This document shows positions 49,895 to 59,592 of a DNA stretch of 64,000 bases, in pieces. Numbering within the stretch: position 1 is the first letter of the stretch; each line of letters starts with the position of its first letter. The DNA is from Persicobacter psychrovividus (GTDB taxonomy: Bacteria > Bacteroidota > Bacteroidia > Cytophagales > Cyclobacteriaceae), in the NCBI RefSeq assembly GCF_036492425.1, contig NZ_AP025292.1, positions 558,001 to 622,000 on the forward strand. The letters are read 5' to 3'. The notes beneath the pieces were generated by a model, which was not told the DNA's origin, did not search any database, and worked only from the letters and a program-made list of their open reading frames with translations. The position numbers and the translations under genes are program-made.

Positions 49895-50900
49895 CGTAAA
49901 CGTTTGAAATCAAGGTACAATAAAAATGACTTTAATTAAAATATCAAGTGATTTTATTGAATTATTTTAGTTATTATGGCGGGTGCTCCCGTTTTCCTGA
50001 TGTGCTTTTTGATCTGAATTAAATCATCGAAAAGAGGCTTAAGTAGCACAGCTGATCTGGTTTTAATTCAACAAAAGCGGTCTTTGAAATCAATATAATA
50101 GGTCTGATATAACTATTTGGGTTAATTAAATGAATTTAACTGTTATGTGAATGTTGCGTGTGGCCTATTTTACGTTTAAATATGATTATTGAGTGTAAAA
50201 TAACGAAGGTAGTTCGGATTATACAAATAGTTACGTGTGATAAATTCGACTAAAAATCAGCTTAATCTAAATGCTGAAAGGTAATATATTGACAGATAAT
50301 AAATTAGATCTTCGATTTAATGTTTTTTTAATATAAATATAATTACCATAAACGGTTGATAGTTATTGTCTTGTCGAAATTGTCAAATCCGAAACTTGTA
50401 ATAAGATGTTGAGTTTCTAAATGCTTTCCGCTTCGTTGAGATTTTTAAGGTGGGCAGCTGGTTTTGCAACACGGACATTGGTGTATGAATAGGTAAATCC
50501 TTTAGATATAATTGAATGAGTGAATTATTTGAGGGTTTTTACTTGATTTTTGTACGACATTTTATTTGCTATTTTTTTATGATCGATATATATAATCGTG
50601 ATTTTTAATTTGCATTTTATTTGCGTTAAATTTTCGTGAATAAATTATTGTAAAAATTTTGTTTAAACCTCACCTTCTTTATGTATTTGCAATATTTTTT
50701 AGCCTTGTCATATATAATAATTCAAGTATTTAGATAAGTATAAATATCGATTCGGTAATTATTAAGAATTGCTCTATTGTTAATGAAAGTGGTGTTTGAT
50801 GACGTTAAATGCAATTTTTTAGTAGTTTTTATATCGATGTGATAAAATGTTGGAACTTGATCTAAAGTTTGTTATCCGTATTTTGTACTGCGGTAGGTCT
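49895..50900. other. About 1 kb AT-rich non-coding region upstream of susC 1
   Basis: No reading frame of note on either strand; very AT-rich with many short T and A runs. Apart from the promoter at its right end I see no hairpin with a T-tract, repeat family or RNA gene. Long leaders of this kind upstream of SusCD operons can contain regulatory small RNAs in Bacteroidota. Confidence 0.5.
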
Positions 50901-50931
50901 TTTGAATAGAATATTCTATTGTGTAGTTTTG
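50901..50931 (+). promoter_or_regulatory. Promoter of susCD pair 1
   Basis: TTTG (50901–50904), 19-nt spacer, TAGTTTTG (50924–50931): both elements at ideal spacing, 57 nt before the ATG at 50988. Confidence 0.75.
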
Positions 50932-50987
50932 TTTATCAGAAATAAAAAATATACTCAATCTATATTTAATCATTGACTGCTGTTTTT

Positions 50988-53900
50988 ATGAAAAAATTAA
51001 TGCTTTTTGTATTGGTGTTTGTTGCTTCCTTGAACGTTTTTGCTCAAGAGAGGATCATCACTGGTACGGTAACCTCGGAGGATGGGAATGAAGCTATTCC
51101 TGGTGTAAATGTCCTGCTAAAAGGAAAGGCTACAGGAACAATTACTGATATTAATGGTCAGTATTCCATTAATGCCGCCTCACCAAAAGACGTACTGGTG
51201 TTTTCTTTTATCGGTTTAGCGACTGAAGAAGTGAAAGTGGGTTCACAAACGACCATCAATATGACCATGACTGCCGATATTCAGCAGCTGGAAGAGGTGA
51301 TGGTAGTGGCTTACGGTACGGCGAAGAAAAGCCAGTTTACTGGTTCAGCCAAAGCGATCAAAGCGGAGGCTATTATCGCTCGTCAGTCTTCGGATGTAAC
51401 AAACTCCCTTGCTGGTCAGTTGTCTGGTGTTCAGATTCAGAGCAGTAACGGGCAGCCAGGTGAGTCTGCGAAAATTCGTATTCGTGGGGTAGGATCCATG
51501 GCCTCCAGTAACGAGCCTTTAATTGTATTGGATGGTATTCCTTATGATGGAGATTTGTCGAGTATTAACCCGCAGGATATTGCCTCTTTAACGGTGTTGA
51601 AAGATGCAGCATCCAATGCATTGTACGGTGCGCGTGGTGCCAATGGAGTGATCATGATCACGACTAAAAAAGGGAAGAATGGCAAGGCGCAAATTATGGT
51701 GGACGCAAAAATAGGGGTGAACAACCGTGCGGTTCCAAATTACGATGTCATGACTGATCCGGCGCAGTACTACGAGACTTTTTATAAAACACTATATAAT
51801 GCACAAATTAGTGGTGGGGCAACGCCAGCCGAGGCGCACCAGAGCGCAAGTGCAAATTTGTTTGATGATACCGATGGTGGTTTGGGTTATCAGGTGTATA
51901 CCGTACCCAACGGCGAAGATTTCATCGGAATGGATGGGAAACTGAACCCACATGCGACTTTGGGGTATTCAGACGGAAATAATTACTTCCAGCCAGACAG
52001 TTGGGAAAAAGAGGGTTTCAGATCCAATGCTGTACGTCGCGAGTACAATATGAGTATTGCTGGTGCTGCCAAAGATCAGATGAACTTTTATTTGTCTTTG
52101 GGATATTTGAATGATGAAGGGATTGCTCCCGGTTCAGGATTTGAGCGTTATACTGGTCGTATCAAAGCGGATTACCAAGCCAAAAAATGGGTGAAGTTTA
52201 GTGCCAATATTGGCTTGACACACTACGATAAAGCATCTCCAAGCTCGCAAACAGACAATAGCAGTTCGGGTAACTTGTTTTATGTGGCCAATATGATGGC
52301 ACCGATTTATCCATTATATGTGAGAAACACCGACCAGTCGATTGCTAAAGATAAATACGGTTATACGGTTTATGATTTCGGTGATGGAAGTGCGGTGAAT
52401 GCCAAACGTCCATTCATGAGTATGTCGAATCCAGCTTCTATGATGGAGCTTGATGACAGGCGCTTTGTCGGAGACGGAATTAACGCCCGTGGTTCTGCGC
52501 AGTTCACCATTACTGAAGACTTGAATTTCTCTGCCAATTTTGGTGCGGATGTCAATAATGAGCGCAGCCACTACCTATATAATGCTTTTTATGGCCAGTA
52601 TGCAGAGCAAGGTGGCTTGGTAACGGTATCGAACCGTCGCCGATTTGGGGTTACTCAGCAATACCTATTGAATTACTCAAAATCTTTCGGTTTGCACAAC
52701 CTGGAGTTTTTGGCAGGTTATGAGCAGTACGCTTATAAATACCAATACTTGAATGGTTCTAAAACGCGTCTTTTTGATCCTCATGTTCCTGAATTGGATA
52801 ATGGAATTTTGGAGCCACAATCTTATTCGAATACCGATACTTATGCTACCGCAGGTTACCTGTCGCGTATACAGTACGATTACGATGGTAAATATTTTGC
52901 CTCAGTTTCCTACCGCCGTGATGCTTCCTCTCGTTTTGCTCCTAAAAATAGATGGGGTAATTTTTACAGCGCAGGTATGGGTTGGTTGTTGACCAAAGAG
53001 GATTTTATGGCCAACCTTCCTTGGGTGGATATGCTGAAATTCAAAGCCAGCTATGGGCAGCAGGGGAATGATAAACTTTTGGATCGACAAGGGTACAACA
53101 ACTACTATCCGTTCGAGGATCAGTATCAGGTGATTGACAACGGTGGTGATTTTGCTACCACATTGACCTATAAAGGAAATCCAGATATTACCTGGGAGAC
53201 TTCGCACAGTTTCAATACAGGTTTTGATTTTGACCTTTTCGATGGCAAGCTTGGTGGTACATTTGAGTACTTCTCGCGGATTACTTCTGATATGCTGTAT
53301 TATCAGCCTGTTTCTCCTTCTTTGGGTTATTCTTTCTATCCCGTTAACATTGGGTCGATGCAAAATCACGGTTTGGAACTTGACCTGACGGCATCAATTT
53401 TGAAAACCAGTAAAGTTGACTGGGATTTCAACTTCAACGCAACACACCTTCAGAACAAAATCCTGAAGCTGGAAGAAAGCCTTGGCGGCTCTTATATCGA
53501 TGGAAGTTATATTTACGAAGAGGGCAGGTCGCAGTACAGAATGTACATTCGTGAATATGCTGGTGTTGATCACGAAACGGGAAAAGCACTTTGGTACAAA
53601 GATGAGCAAGCCGCTGATGGGAGTATAGCACGTACAACTACTGATGTTTGGTCTTCTGCAACGCAATACGGAACGGAAGACATGTTGCCAAAAGTATATG
53701 GTGGTTTCGGAACAACCGTTCGCGCCTTTAACTTCGACTTCACGGCTGGTTTTGCTTATCAGTTAGGAGGTAAAATTTACGACTCGAGTTACCGTGCTTT
53801 AATGCATGTTGGGCGTTCAAACAATGCTGGAACAAACTTCCATAAAGATATCCTTAATGCATGGACACCAGAAAATAAATCCTCGAATATCCCGCGTCTG

Positions 53901-54176
53901 AATAATTCAGATTTGGATGTCAATAGTAGTTCTACACGATTCCTTGTAAGCTCAGATTACCTGAGTGTCGCCAACCTTTCGTTGGGTTACACTTTCCCTA
54001 AAAAAATCACGGATAAGATGGGCTTGACTTTCTTGCGCGCCTATGTGGTGGCGGATAATGTAGCGATGTGGACAGCTCGCAAAGGGCTTGATCCCCGTCA
54101 GAGCTTTACTTCTTCAGGGTCATTTAGATATTCTCCGATCCGTTCTGTATCAGGTGGTGTAACCGTTAAATTTTAA
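50988..54176 (+). CDS. SusC/RagA family TonB-linked outer-membrane transporter 1
   Basis: Outer-membrane importer for oligosaccharides or peptides, working with the SusD lipoprotein encoded next. I start at ATG 50988 (MKKLMLFVLVFVASLNVFAQ, signal peptide). Seen: a carboxypeptidase-regulatory-like domain (ITGTVTSEDGNEAIPGVNVLLKG...FIGLATEEVKVG), QQLEEVMVVAYGTAKKS (TonB-box region), a plug with LAGQLSGVQIQSSNGQPGESAKIRIRGVGS, LIVLDGIPYDG, INPQDIASLTVLKDAASNALYGARGANGVIMITTKKGK, and a long barrel ending SVSGGVTVKF. 1062 residues. Followed after 6 nt by susD. Confidence 0.95.
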   Translation: MKKLMLFVLVFVASLNVFAQERIITGTVTSEDGNEAIPGVNVLLKGKATGTITDINGQYSINAASPKDVLVFSFIGLATEEVKVGSQTTINMTMTADIQQLEEVMVVAYGTAKKSQFTGSAKAIKAEAIIARQSSDVTNSLAGQLSGVQIQSSNGQPGESAKIRIRGVGSMASSNEPLIVLDGIPYDGDLSSINPQDIASLTVLKDAASNALYGARGANGVIMITTKKGKNGKAQIMVDAKIGVNNRAVPNYDVMTDPAQYYETFYKTLYNAQISGGATPAEAHQSASANLFDDTDGGLGYQVYTVPNGEDFIGMDGKLNPHATLGYSDGNNYFQPDSWEKEGFRSNAVRREYNMSIAGAAKDQMNFYLSLGYLNDEGIAPGSGFERYTGRIKADYQAKKWVKFSANIGLTHYDKASPSSQTDNSSSGNLFYVANMMAPIYPLYVRNTDQSIAKDKYGYTVYDFGDGSAVNAKRPFMSMSNPASMMELDDRRFVGDGINARGSAQFTITEDLNFSANFGADVNNERSHYLYNAFYGQYAEQGGLVTVSNRRRFGVTQQYLLNYSKSFGLHNLEFLAGYEQYAYKYQYLNGSKTRLFDPHVPELDNGILEPQSYSNTDTYATAGYLSRIQYDYDGKYFASVSYRRDASSRFAPKNRWGNFYSAGMGWLLTKEDFMANLPWVDMLKFKASYGQQGNDKLLDRQGYNNYYPFEDQYQVIDNGGDFATTLTYKGNPDITWETSHSFNTGFDFDLFDGKLGGTFEYFSRITSDMLYYQPVSPSLGYSFYPVNIGSMQNHGLELDLTASILKTSKVDWDFNFNATHLQNKILKLEESLGGSYIDGSYIYEEGRSQYRMYIREYAGVDHETGKALWYKDEQAADGSIARTTTDVWSSATQYGTEDMLPKVYGGFGTTVRAFNFDFTAGFAYQLGGKIYDSSYRALMHVGRSNNAGTNFHKDILNAWTPENKSSNIPRLNNSDLDVNSSSTRFLVSSDYLSVANLSLGYTFPKKITDKMGLTFLRAYVVADNVAMWTARKGLDPRQSFTSSGSFRYSPIRSVSGGVTVKF

Positions 54177-54182
54177 TTGAAA

Positions 54183-55787
54183 ATGAAAAAATCTGTTTTA
54201 ATAGCATTACTGGGATTGGCCACCGCTTCTTGTGTGGATTTGGATGTAAAACCTCAGGGAGGAATTGTAACGGCTGAAAGAAAAGAGGAGCTTATTCAGG
54301 CGAACCCAGAACTGCTAAAGTCAAGTATTGCGGGTTTGGCAGCGAACCTGATTAACTATAACACGCTTGACCTTTCAAGCAGCCGACATTACGATTATGG
54401 GTATGCGGCCATTTGCCAGATGTCCGATCAGTCAGGGCAGGATATGGTAACAGACAATAACGGTTACAACTGGTTTAGTGGAAATGCCGATTTTACCAAC
54501 AGAGAGTTTACCTCTTATGAGAATGAGTTGATCTGGAAGCTGTTTTATAACCATATTAAAATGGCCAATGATATCATTGAACTGATTGATCCCGCCACCG
54601 AGGATGAAGTATTCAAAGGGTATTTGGGGCAAGCCAAGTCGGCAAGAGCTTTTGCTTACCTGAATTTGGTGCAATTTTTCCAGTTGAGCTATGACGGTCA
54701 CCAGGATGCGCCAGCAGTGCCAATTGTAAGCGAGCAAACCACCTTTGAAGAAGCGAAGAATAATCCTCGGGCAACGGTTAAAGAAGTGTATGAGTTCATT
54801 AAAAGTGATCTGGATCAGGCGATCGTGTTGTTGGAGGATTTTACAACTGAGGATAAATCTGCCATGAGCCTCAATGCCACCTATGGCTTGCGCGCCCGTA
54901 CCAACCTGCTGATGCATAATTACCCGCAGGCGGCTACTGATGCCGAAAAAGCGATGGAGGGAACGAGCCCATATACCCGTGAGGATTTATTGGTGGCTGC
55001 AGCTAATTTTGTTGATGCAGCGGATAAAAATGTTATTTTGGCCAACGTGATTACGCTTACAAACCGTGTGGTAACCAGTGGGATTATCAACTGGCCATCT
55101 CACCTGAGTTCCATGACAGGCTATGGTTATACCACGGCGGTGCAGAACTTCAGAAGGGTCAATAAGGCGTTTTTTGATCAAATACCGACGACTGATGTCC
55201 GTAAAGGGTGGTGGGTTGATGAAAACCTGCAATCGCCGATTACCGACGGTGTAATGGTGGGCGGAGAGCCGATCGCTGAGGCTTTTGCTTATGTGCCTTA
55301 TACTAATGTAAAGTTTGGAGCATATACTAAAGTGCCAGGAAATAAAACCAATGCATCGGACTGGATTGTGATGCGGACAGAAGAGATGATCTTGATTCGT
55401 GCGGAAGCATTGGCCATGGAAGGTAAGGTGAGTGTTGCAAAGCAGGTTTTGGAAGATTTTATACAGACTTACCGCGATAGCACTTTCACTTCCAAAGCAA
55501 CGGATGCCACTCAGTTGGTAGATGAAATTTATTTTCAGCGCCGTTTAGAATTGTGGGGTGAAGGTTTTGGGCTGAAGGATATTCTTCGATTGAAAAAGCC
55601 AGTAGTACGTGTAGATGAGGCGACCAAGGAGAGTAGCTACCCTACCGCATTTAGAATTAACCTGGAAAAAGAAGATCCGATATTGTTGTTCCGTGTTCCT
55701 CAGGCTGAGATTAACGCGAATAATGGTATTTCTGAGTCAGAGAATAACACACCTGTTCCAGCACCTTCGCCAATGTTGGCGGAATAA
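54183..55787 (+). CDS. SusD/RagB family surface lipoprotein 1
   Basis: Outer-leaflet lipoprotein that caps the SusC barrel and binds the substrate. I start at ATG 54183 (MKKSVLIALLGLATASC); Cys17 is the lipidation site. Seen: SusD N-terminal part VDLDVKPQGGIVT, tetratricopeptide-like helices (LIWKLFYNHIKMANDIIELID; GQAKSARAFAYLNLVQFFQL), and the C-terminal RagB motif EEMILIRAEALAMEGKVSVAKQVLEDFIQTYRD...EIYFQRRLELWGEGFGLKDILRLKKP. 534 residues. Directly downstream of its SusC. Confidence 0.94.
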   Translation: MKKSVLIALLGLATASCVDLDVKPQGGIVTAERKEELIQANPELLKSSIAGLAANLINYNTLDLSSSRHYDYGYAAICQMSDQSGQDMVTDNNGYNWFSGNADFTNREFTSYENELIWKLFYNHIKMANDIIELIDPATEDEVFKGYLGQAKSARAFAYLNLVQFFQLSYDGHQDAPAVPIVSEQTTFEEAKNNPRATVKEVYEFIKSDLDQAIVLLEDFTTEDKSAMSLNATYGLRARTNLLMHNYPQAATDAEKAMEGTSPYTREDLLVAAANFVDAADKNVILANVITLTNRVVTSGIINWPSHLSSMTGYGYTTAVQNFRRVNKAFFDQIPTTDVRKGWWVDENLQSPITDGVMVGGEPIAEAFAYVPYTNVKFGAYTKVPGNKTNASDWIVMRTEEMILIRAEALAMEGKVSVAKQVLEDFIQTYRDSTFTSKATDATQLVDEIYFQRRLELWGEGFGLKDILRLKKPVVRVDEATKESSYPTAFRINLEKEDPILLFRVPQAEINANNGISESENNTPVPAPSPMLAE

Positions 55788-56614
55788 AAGTAAAATTACA
55801 AATACAATATTTGCGTAATATCAAACAATATTTCAGTAGTTAAGAATATTTTATTTTTAGCGATTGAATTGATTGACTGATATAACTGTATGGCTACCTG
55901 CAATAAAGCGGGTAGCCATTTTTTTGGGCTGATTATTTTCGTGGATTTATATGTTTTTTTGGTTTGGTAATAAACAGTGGTGCTCTTGAATTTTTGTCTT
56001 TAAAGTAATTTTGGTCATCAAAATGTTATAACTGACCAAATGATCGAATTGTATTTTAGTTGCTTTATTTATGCTTTTTGTAATTTTGGCCAATAATGGA
56101 AAGTGTTCAATATTGACATCTTCTTTAATTGGTTTTTAATGTAGACGGCGTATTTGGTCGCGTTTTTAAAAGCTATTTAATGATATTCGATTAGAGGTAT
56201 GTTGGCTTTTGTGTCTTTTTTTTACATCTATCTTGTGTTATTTTAATTTTTGTGGAAAAAGTTTAAACTTTTATTTATTGTGATTTTTCTAATAAAACAT
56301 GGGAGTCAGTGCCATAATTTAATTCACTCATTTGATTTGATATTTTCATTCTGCCCCTTTTTGAGCCGCTTAAATTTTACAAATATTCAAAAATTGGTAG
56401 TAAATTCTGTTTTTTCGACTGAAATCAGAATGATTTGGAGGTAATTTTCATCTTTTTGTTTATCCAATAATATGTCGATCTGATGGTCGGGTTATAATTT
56501 GTTAAGTCTAATTGATCAATTGCGTAAGAATAAAATATTGTATTTATTTGTGTGGTATTCGGATATTTAATGCACTATAAAAAATACATTCTTTAATCTT
56601 ATATTAATCAATCT
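55788..56614. other. Non-coding gap between SusCD pairs 1 and 2
   Basis: About 830 nt, AT-rich. Apart from the terminator at 55890–55926 nothing is recognised; no exact TAnnTTTG with good -33 was found before the second susC. Confidence 0.5.
55890..55926 (+). terminator. Terminator of susCD pair 1
   Basis: 9-bp stem ATGGCTACC / GGTAGCCAT with a 12-nt loop and a seven-T run. Confidence 0.88.
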
Positions 56615-59566
56615 ATGAAGAGAGCAATACTTCTCTCCTTGATGCTACTTTTTACAGCCTTTACTGTATTTGCACAAGGGAAAGTGGTTTCTGGAACAGT
56701 AACCGCTGAAGAGTCAGGGGAGCCAATCCCTGGCGTAAACGTTTTGATCAAGGGTACCGCTTCTGGTACGATCACGGACATCGACGGAAATTACAGCATC
56801 AATGCATCCGGCAATGATGTGATCATTTTTACCTTTATCGGTTTAGCGACTGAAGAAGTAAAAGTTGGAACACAAACCAATATCAATATGACCATGACTG
56901 CTGATATTAAGCAGTTGGAGGATGTAGTGATCGTTGGTTATACCAAAGTCGATCAGGCAACAACAGTACCTGTAATCGCAAATGTGAAAGAAATTGTAAC
57001 ACCTAACGTCGCACAAGCCTTAACAGGTAAGTCAACTGGTGTCGCTATTCAGGCTTCAACAGGTCAGCCAGGTGCGAAAACCAACGTTCGTATCCGTGGT
57101 ATTGGATCGATCACGGGTAATTCTAACCCATTGTATGTTATCGATGGTATCATCATGGACTCTGACGAGGTAATCACAGCAAATCAGCAAGCTGAGCGTG
57201 ATCCATTGGCGAACATCAACCCTACTGATATTGAGGATATCCGTATCCTGAAAGATGCCGCAGCTACAGCACTTTATGGTGCGCGTGCATCAAATGGTGT
57301 AATTGTAATTACAACTAAAAAAGGTAAAGCAGGAAAAACAAACTTCACTGCTTCGATTTCTGAAGGTGCGACTTCTCGCTACCAGGGGAATTTCAAAATG
57401 ATGGATAGCCCAACATTCTCTAAGTTCCACGGTGAGGATTTTGACCCAGCAACAGGTGTAAACACTAACTGGGGTGACTTGGCTTTCCAAACAGGTCGTA
57501 CTTCAGATTACCAAGTTTCTGCTTCAGGTGGAAATGAAAAAACACGCTACTATGCTTCTGGTGGTTACTTCAACCAGGAAGGTATTTTGGTAGGTTCAAA
57601 CTTTGAGCGTTATTCAGGTCGTTTGTCTGTAGACAACCAGGTTTCTGATCGCATGAAAGTTTCTTTCGGTGTTGATTTGTCGAAATCTATTCAGTCAGAT
57701 GCATCAGATGGTAACTTGTATTCTTCTCCACTATTAGGATCTTACCTTCAGGCGCCATTAATCGATCCTTATGATGCAGATGGTAACGCTTACGATGTAT
57801 TGCCTACAGGTCCTTGGACAGCAATCCGTGCCAACTTCATCAGTGATGTTGATAAAAACTACCGTAAAACAGAGTCTTTGTGGGGTGGTGTTTCTGGTAA
57901 ATTGGATTACCAACTGATGGAAGGATTGTCTTTCCGTTCAACAAACGCTTATCGTTTTGAGAACATGAGAAAAGATAATTTCTCTTCTCCTACTTCTTAT
58001 GACGGAGCGGATGCAGTTGCACCAGGTAATTTGGCAATCTATCAAGGTTACAGTGGAACATTCACAACAACTAACCTTTTCAACTACGAAACAACCATCG
58101 ACAAACATAACATTACTGCTTTGGCAGGTACAGAGTACCAGCAATCAAATCAGGACTGGAATTATATGTATGGTGCTGGTTTTCCTGAGCCTATTAACAA
58201 TATCGGTTCTGCAACACAGCAGTTCTCTTTGGATGGCCGTGGAACAGCTTACCGTTTCTTCTCTTTCCTTTCTCAGGTAACTTATAACTTCGATGATCGC
58301 TATTTTGCTTCGGTATCTTACCGTCGTGATGGTTCATCTCGTTTCGGTTCTTCAAATCAGTTTGGTGATTTCTACTCTATTGGTGGTAGCTGGAAAGTGT
58401 CTAACGAATCATTCTGGAATTCAAATGTTTTTGAAGACTTGAAACTACGTGCTTCTTATGGTACAACAGGTAACGCCGGTATCGGTAACTTCAACTCAAT
58501 CGGTATGTACCGATATGCAATTTACAATGGTCGCCCTGCGGCTTACCACTCACAAATCGCAAACCCAGATTTGACTTGGGAGGTAAAACATAAATCCAAT
58601 ATTGGTTTTGATGTTCGTGTAGCAAAACGTGTAACGGTGAACTTCGATGCTTACCATGAAAACTCTACAGACCTATTGTTGGATGTGCCATTGGCAGGTG
58701 AGACAGGTTTCAACTCTGTAACCATGAACGCTGGTTCGATGGTCAACAAAGGGGTTGAATTGAATATCTCTTCGGATAATATCGATCAGGGAGACTTCAC
58801 TTGGTCTACTGACTTTAACATCTCTTTCAACCACAACGAAGTAACATCAATGAATGGTATTGAGCCAATCCGTTCTTCATTTAACACGATCGAAGAAGGA
58901 AAAGCGATGTACACTTTCTATATGCCAGAGTGGATGGGTGCAGAGCCTAATTCTGGTGCAGCAGCTTGGTATGTAAACAAAGATGTTGCAGATGCTGACA
59001 GAACAGAGAATATGTTCGAAGCTGCTAACGGTAAGTTGGCAACAACAAATTACAGTGAAGCTGCTCGTATAGATGGCGGAAGCGCATTGCCAGTATGGGT
59101 AGGTGGTTTGACTAACCGCTTTACTTACAGAGGATTTGATGCTTCATTCTTGTTCACCTTCTCTGGAGGAAACTACATCTACAACGGTACACGCCGATTC
59201 ATCGATTCTGATGGTATTTATCCTTACAACCAAATGGCTGCAGCGACGGAAGATCGTTGGGAAGCTCCTGGCGACAACGCAAGCCGTCCAGCTTACGGAT
59301 CATTGGGTAACCAGCACTCTACACGTTATGTGGAGAAAGGTGATTACATCCAATTGAGAAACATCACTTTGGGGTACACACTTCCAAACGAATTTGTATC
59401 ACAAATCGGTCTTTCAAAAGTTCGTGTATTTGTTTCTGGTCAGAACTTGTGGATGGGAACAAATTACTCAGGCTACACTCCTACAACAGTTGATTACGAC
59501 GGTTACAACTTCTTCGAATATCCAGAAGGCCGTGTGTTCACTGGAGGTTTGACAGTTAGCTTTTAA
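56615..59566 (+). CDS. SusC/RagA family TonB-linked outer-membrane transporter 2
   Basis: Second SusC, 983 residues, with signal peptide MKRAILLSLMLLFTAFTVFAQ. Seen: the same regulatory-like domain almost word for word as in SusC 1 (SGTVTAEESGEPIPGVNVLIKG..., FIGLATEEVKVGTQTNINMTMTADIKQLEDV), plug motifs LTGKSTGVAIQASTGQPGAKTNVRIRGIGS, LYVIDGIIMD, INPTDIEDIRILKDAAATALYGARASNGVIVITTKKGK, barrel to GGLTVSF. Codons are far more biased than in SusC 1 (mostly GGT, CGT, AAC, TTC, GCA), suggesting high expression. susD 2 follows after 26 nt. Confidence 0.95.
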   Translation: MKRAILLSLMLLFTAFTVFAQGKVVSGTVTAEESGEPIPGVNVLIKGTASGTITDIDGNYSINASGNDVIIFTFIGLATEEVKVGTQTNINMTMTADIKQLEDVVIVGYTKVDQATTVPVIANVKEIVTPNVAQALTGKSTGVAIQASTGQPGAKTNVRIRGIGSITGNSNPLYVIDGIIMDSDEVITANQQAERDPLANINPTDIEDIRILKDAAATALYGARASNGVIVITTKKGKAGKTNFTASISEGATSRYQGNFKMMDSPTFSKFHGEDFDPATGVNTNWGDLAFQTGRTSDYQVSASGGNEKTRYYASGGYFNQEGILVGSNFERYSGRLSVDNQVSDRMKVSFGVDLSKSIQSDASDGNLYSSPLLGSYLQAPLIDPYDADGNAYDVLPTGPWTAIRANFISDVDKNYRKTESLWGGVSGKLDYQLMEGLSFRSTNAYRFENMRKDNFSSPTSYDGADAVAPGNLAIYQGYSGTFTTTNLFNYETTIDKHNITALAGTEYQQSNQDWNYMYGAGFPEPINNIGSATQQFSLDGRGTAYRFFSFLSQVTYNFDDRYFASVSYRRDGSSRFGSSNQFGDFYSIGGSWKVSNESFWNSNVFEDLKLRASYGTTGNAGIGNFNSIGMYRYAIYNGRPAAYHSQIANPDLTWEVKHKSNIGFDVRVAKRVTVNFDAYHENSTDLLLDVPLAGETGFNSVTMNAGSMVNKGVELNISSDNIDQGDFTWSTDFNISFNHNEVTSMNGIEPIRSSFNTIEEGKAMYTFYMPEWMGAEPNSGAAAWYVNKDVADADRTENMFEAANGKLATTNYSEAARIDGGSALPVWVGGLTNRFTYRGFDASFLFTFSGGNYIYNGTRRFIDSDGIYPYNQMAAATEDRWEAPGDNASRPAYGSLGNQHSTRYVEKGDYIQLRNITLGYTLPNEFVSQIGLSKVRVFVSGQNLWMGTNYSGYTPTTVDYDGYNFFEYPEGRVFTGGLTVSF

Positions 59567-59592
59567 TTCTGCTTGATTAAATTTAGGAAACA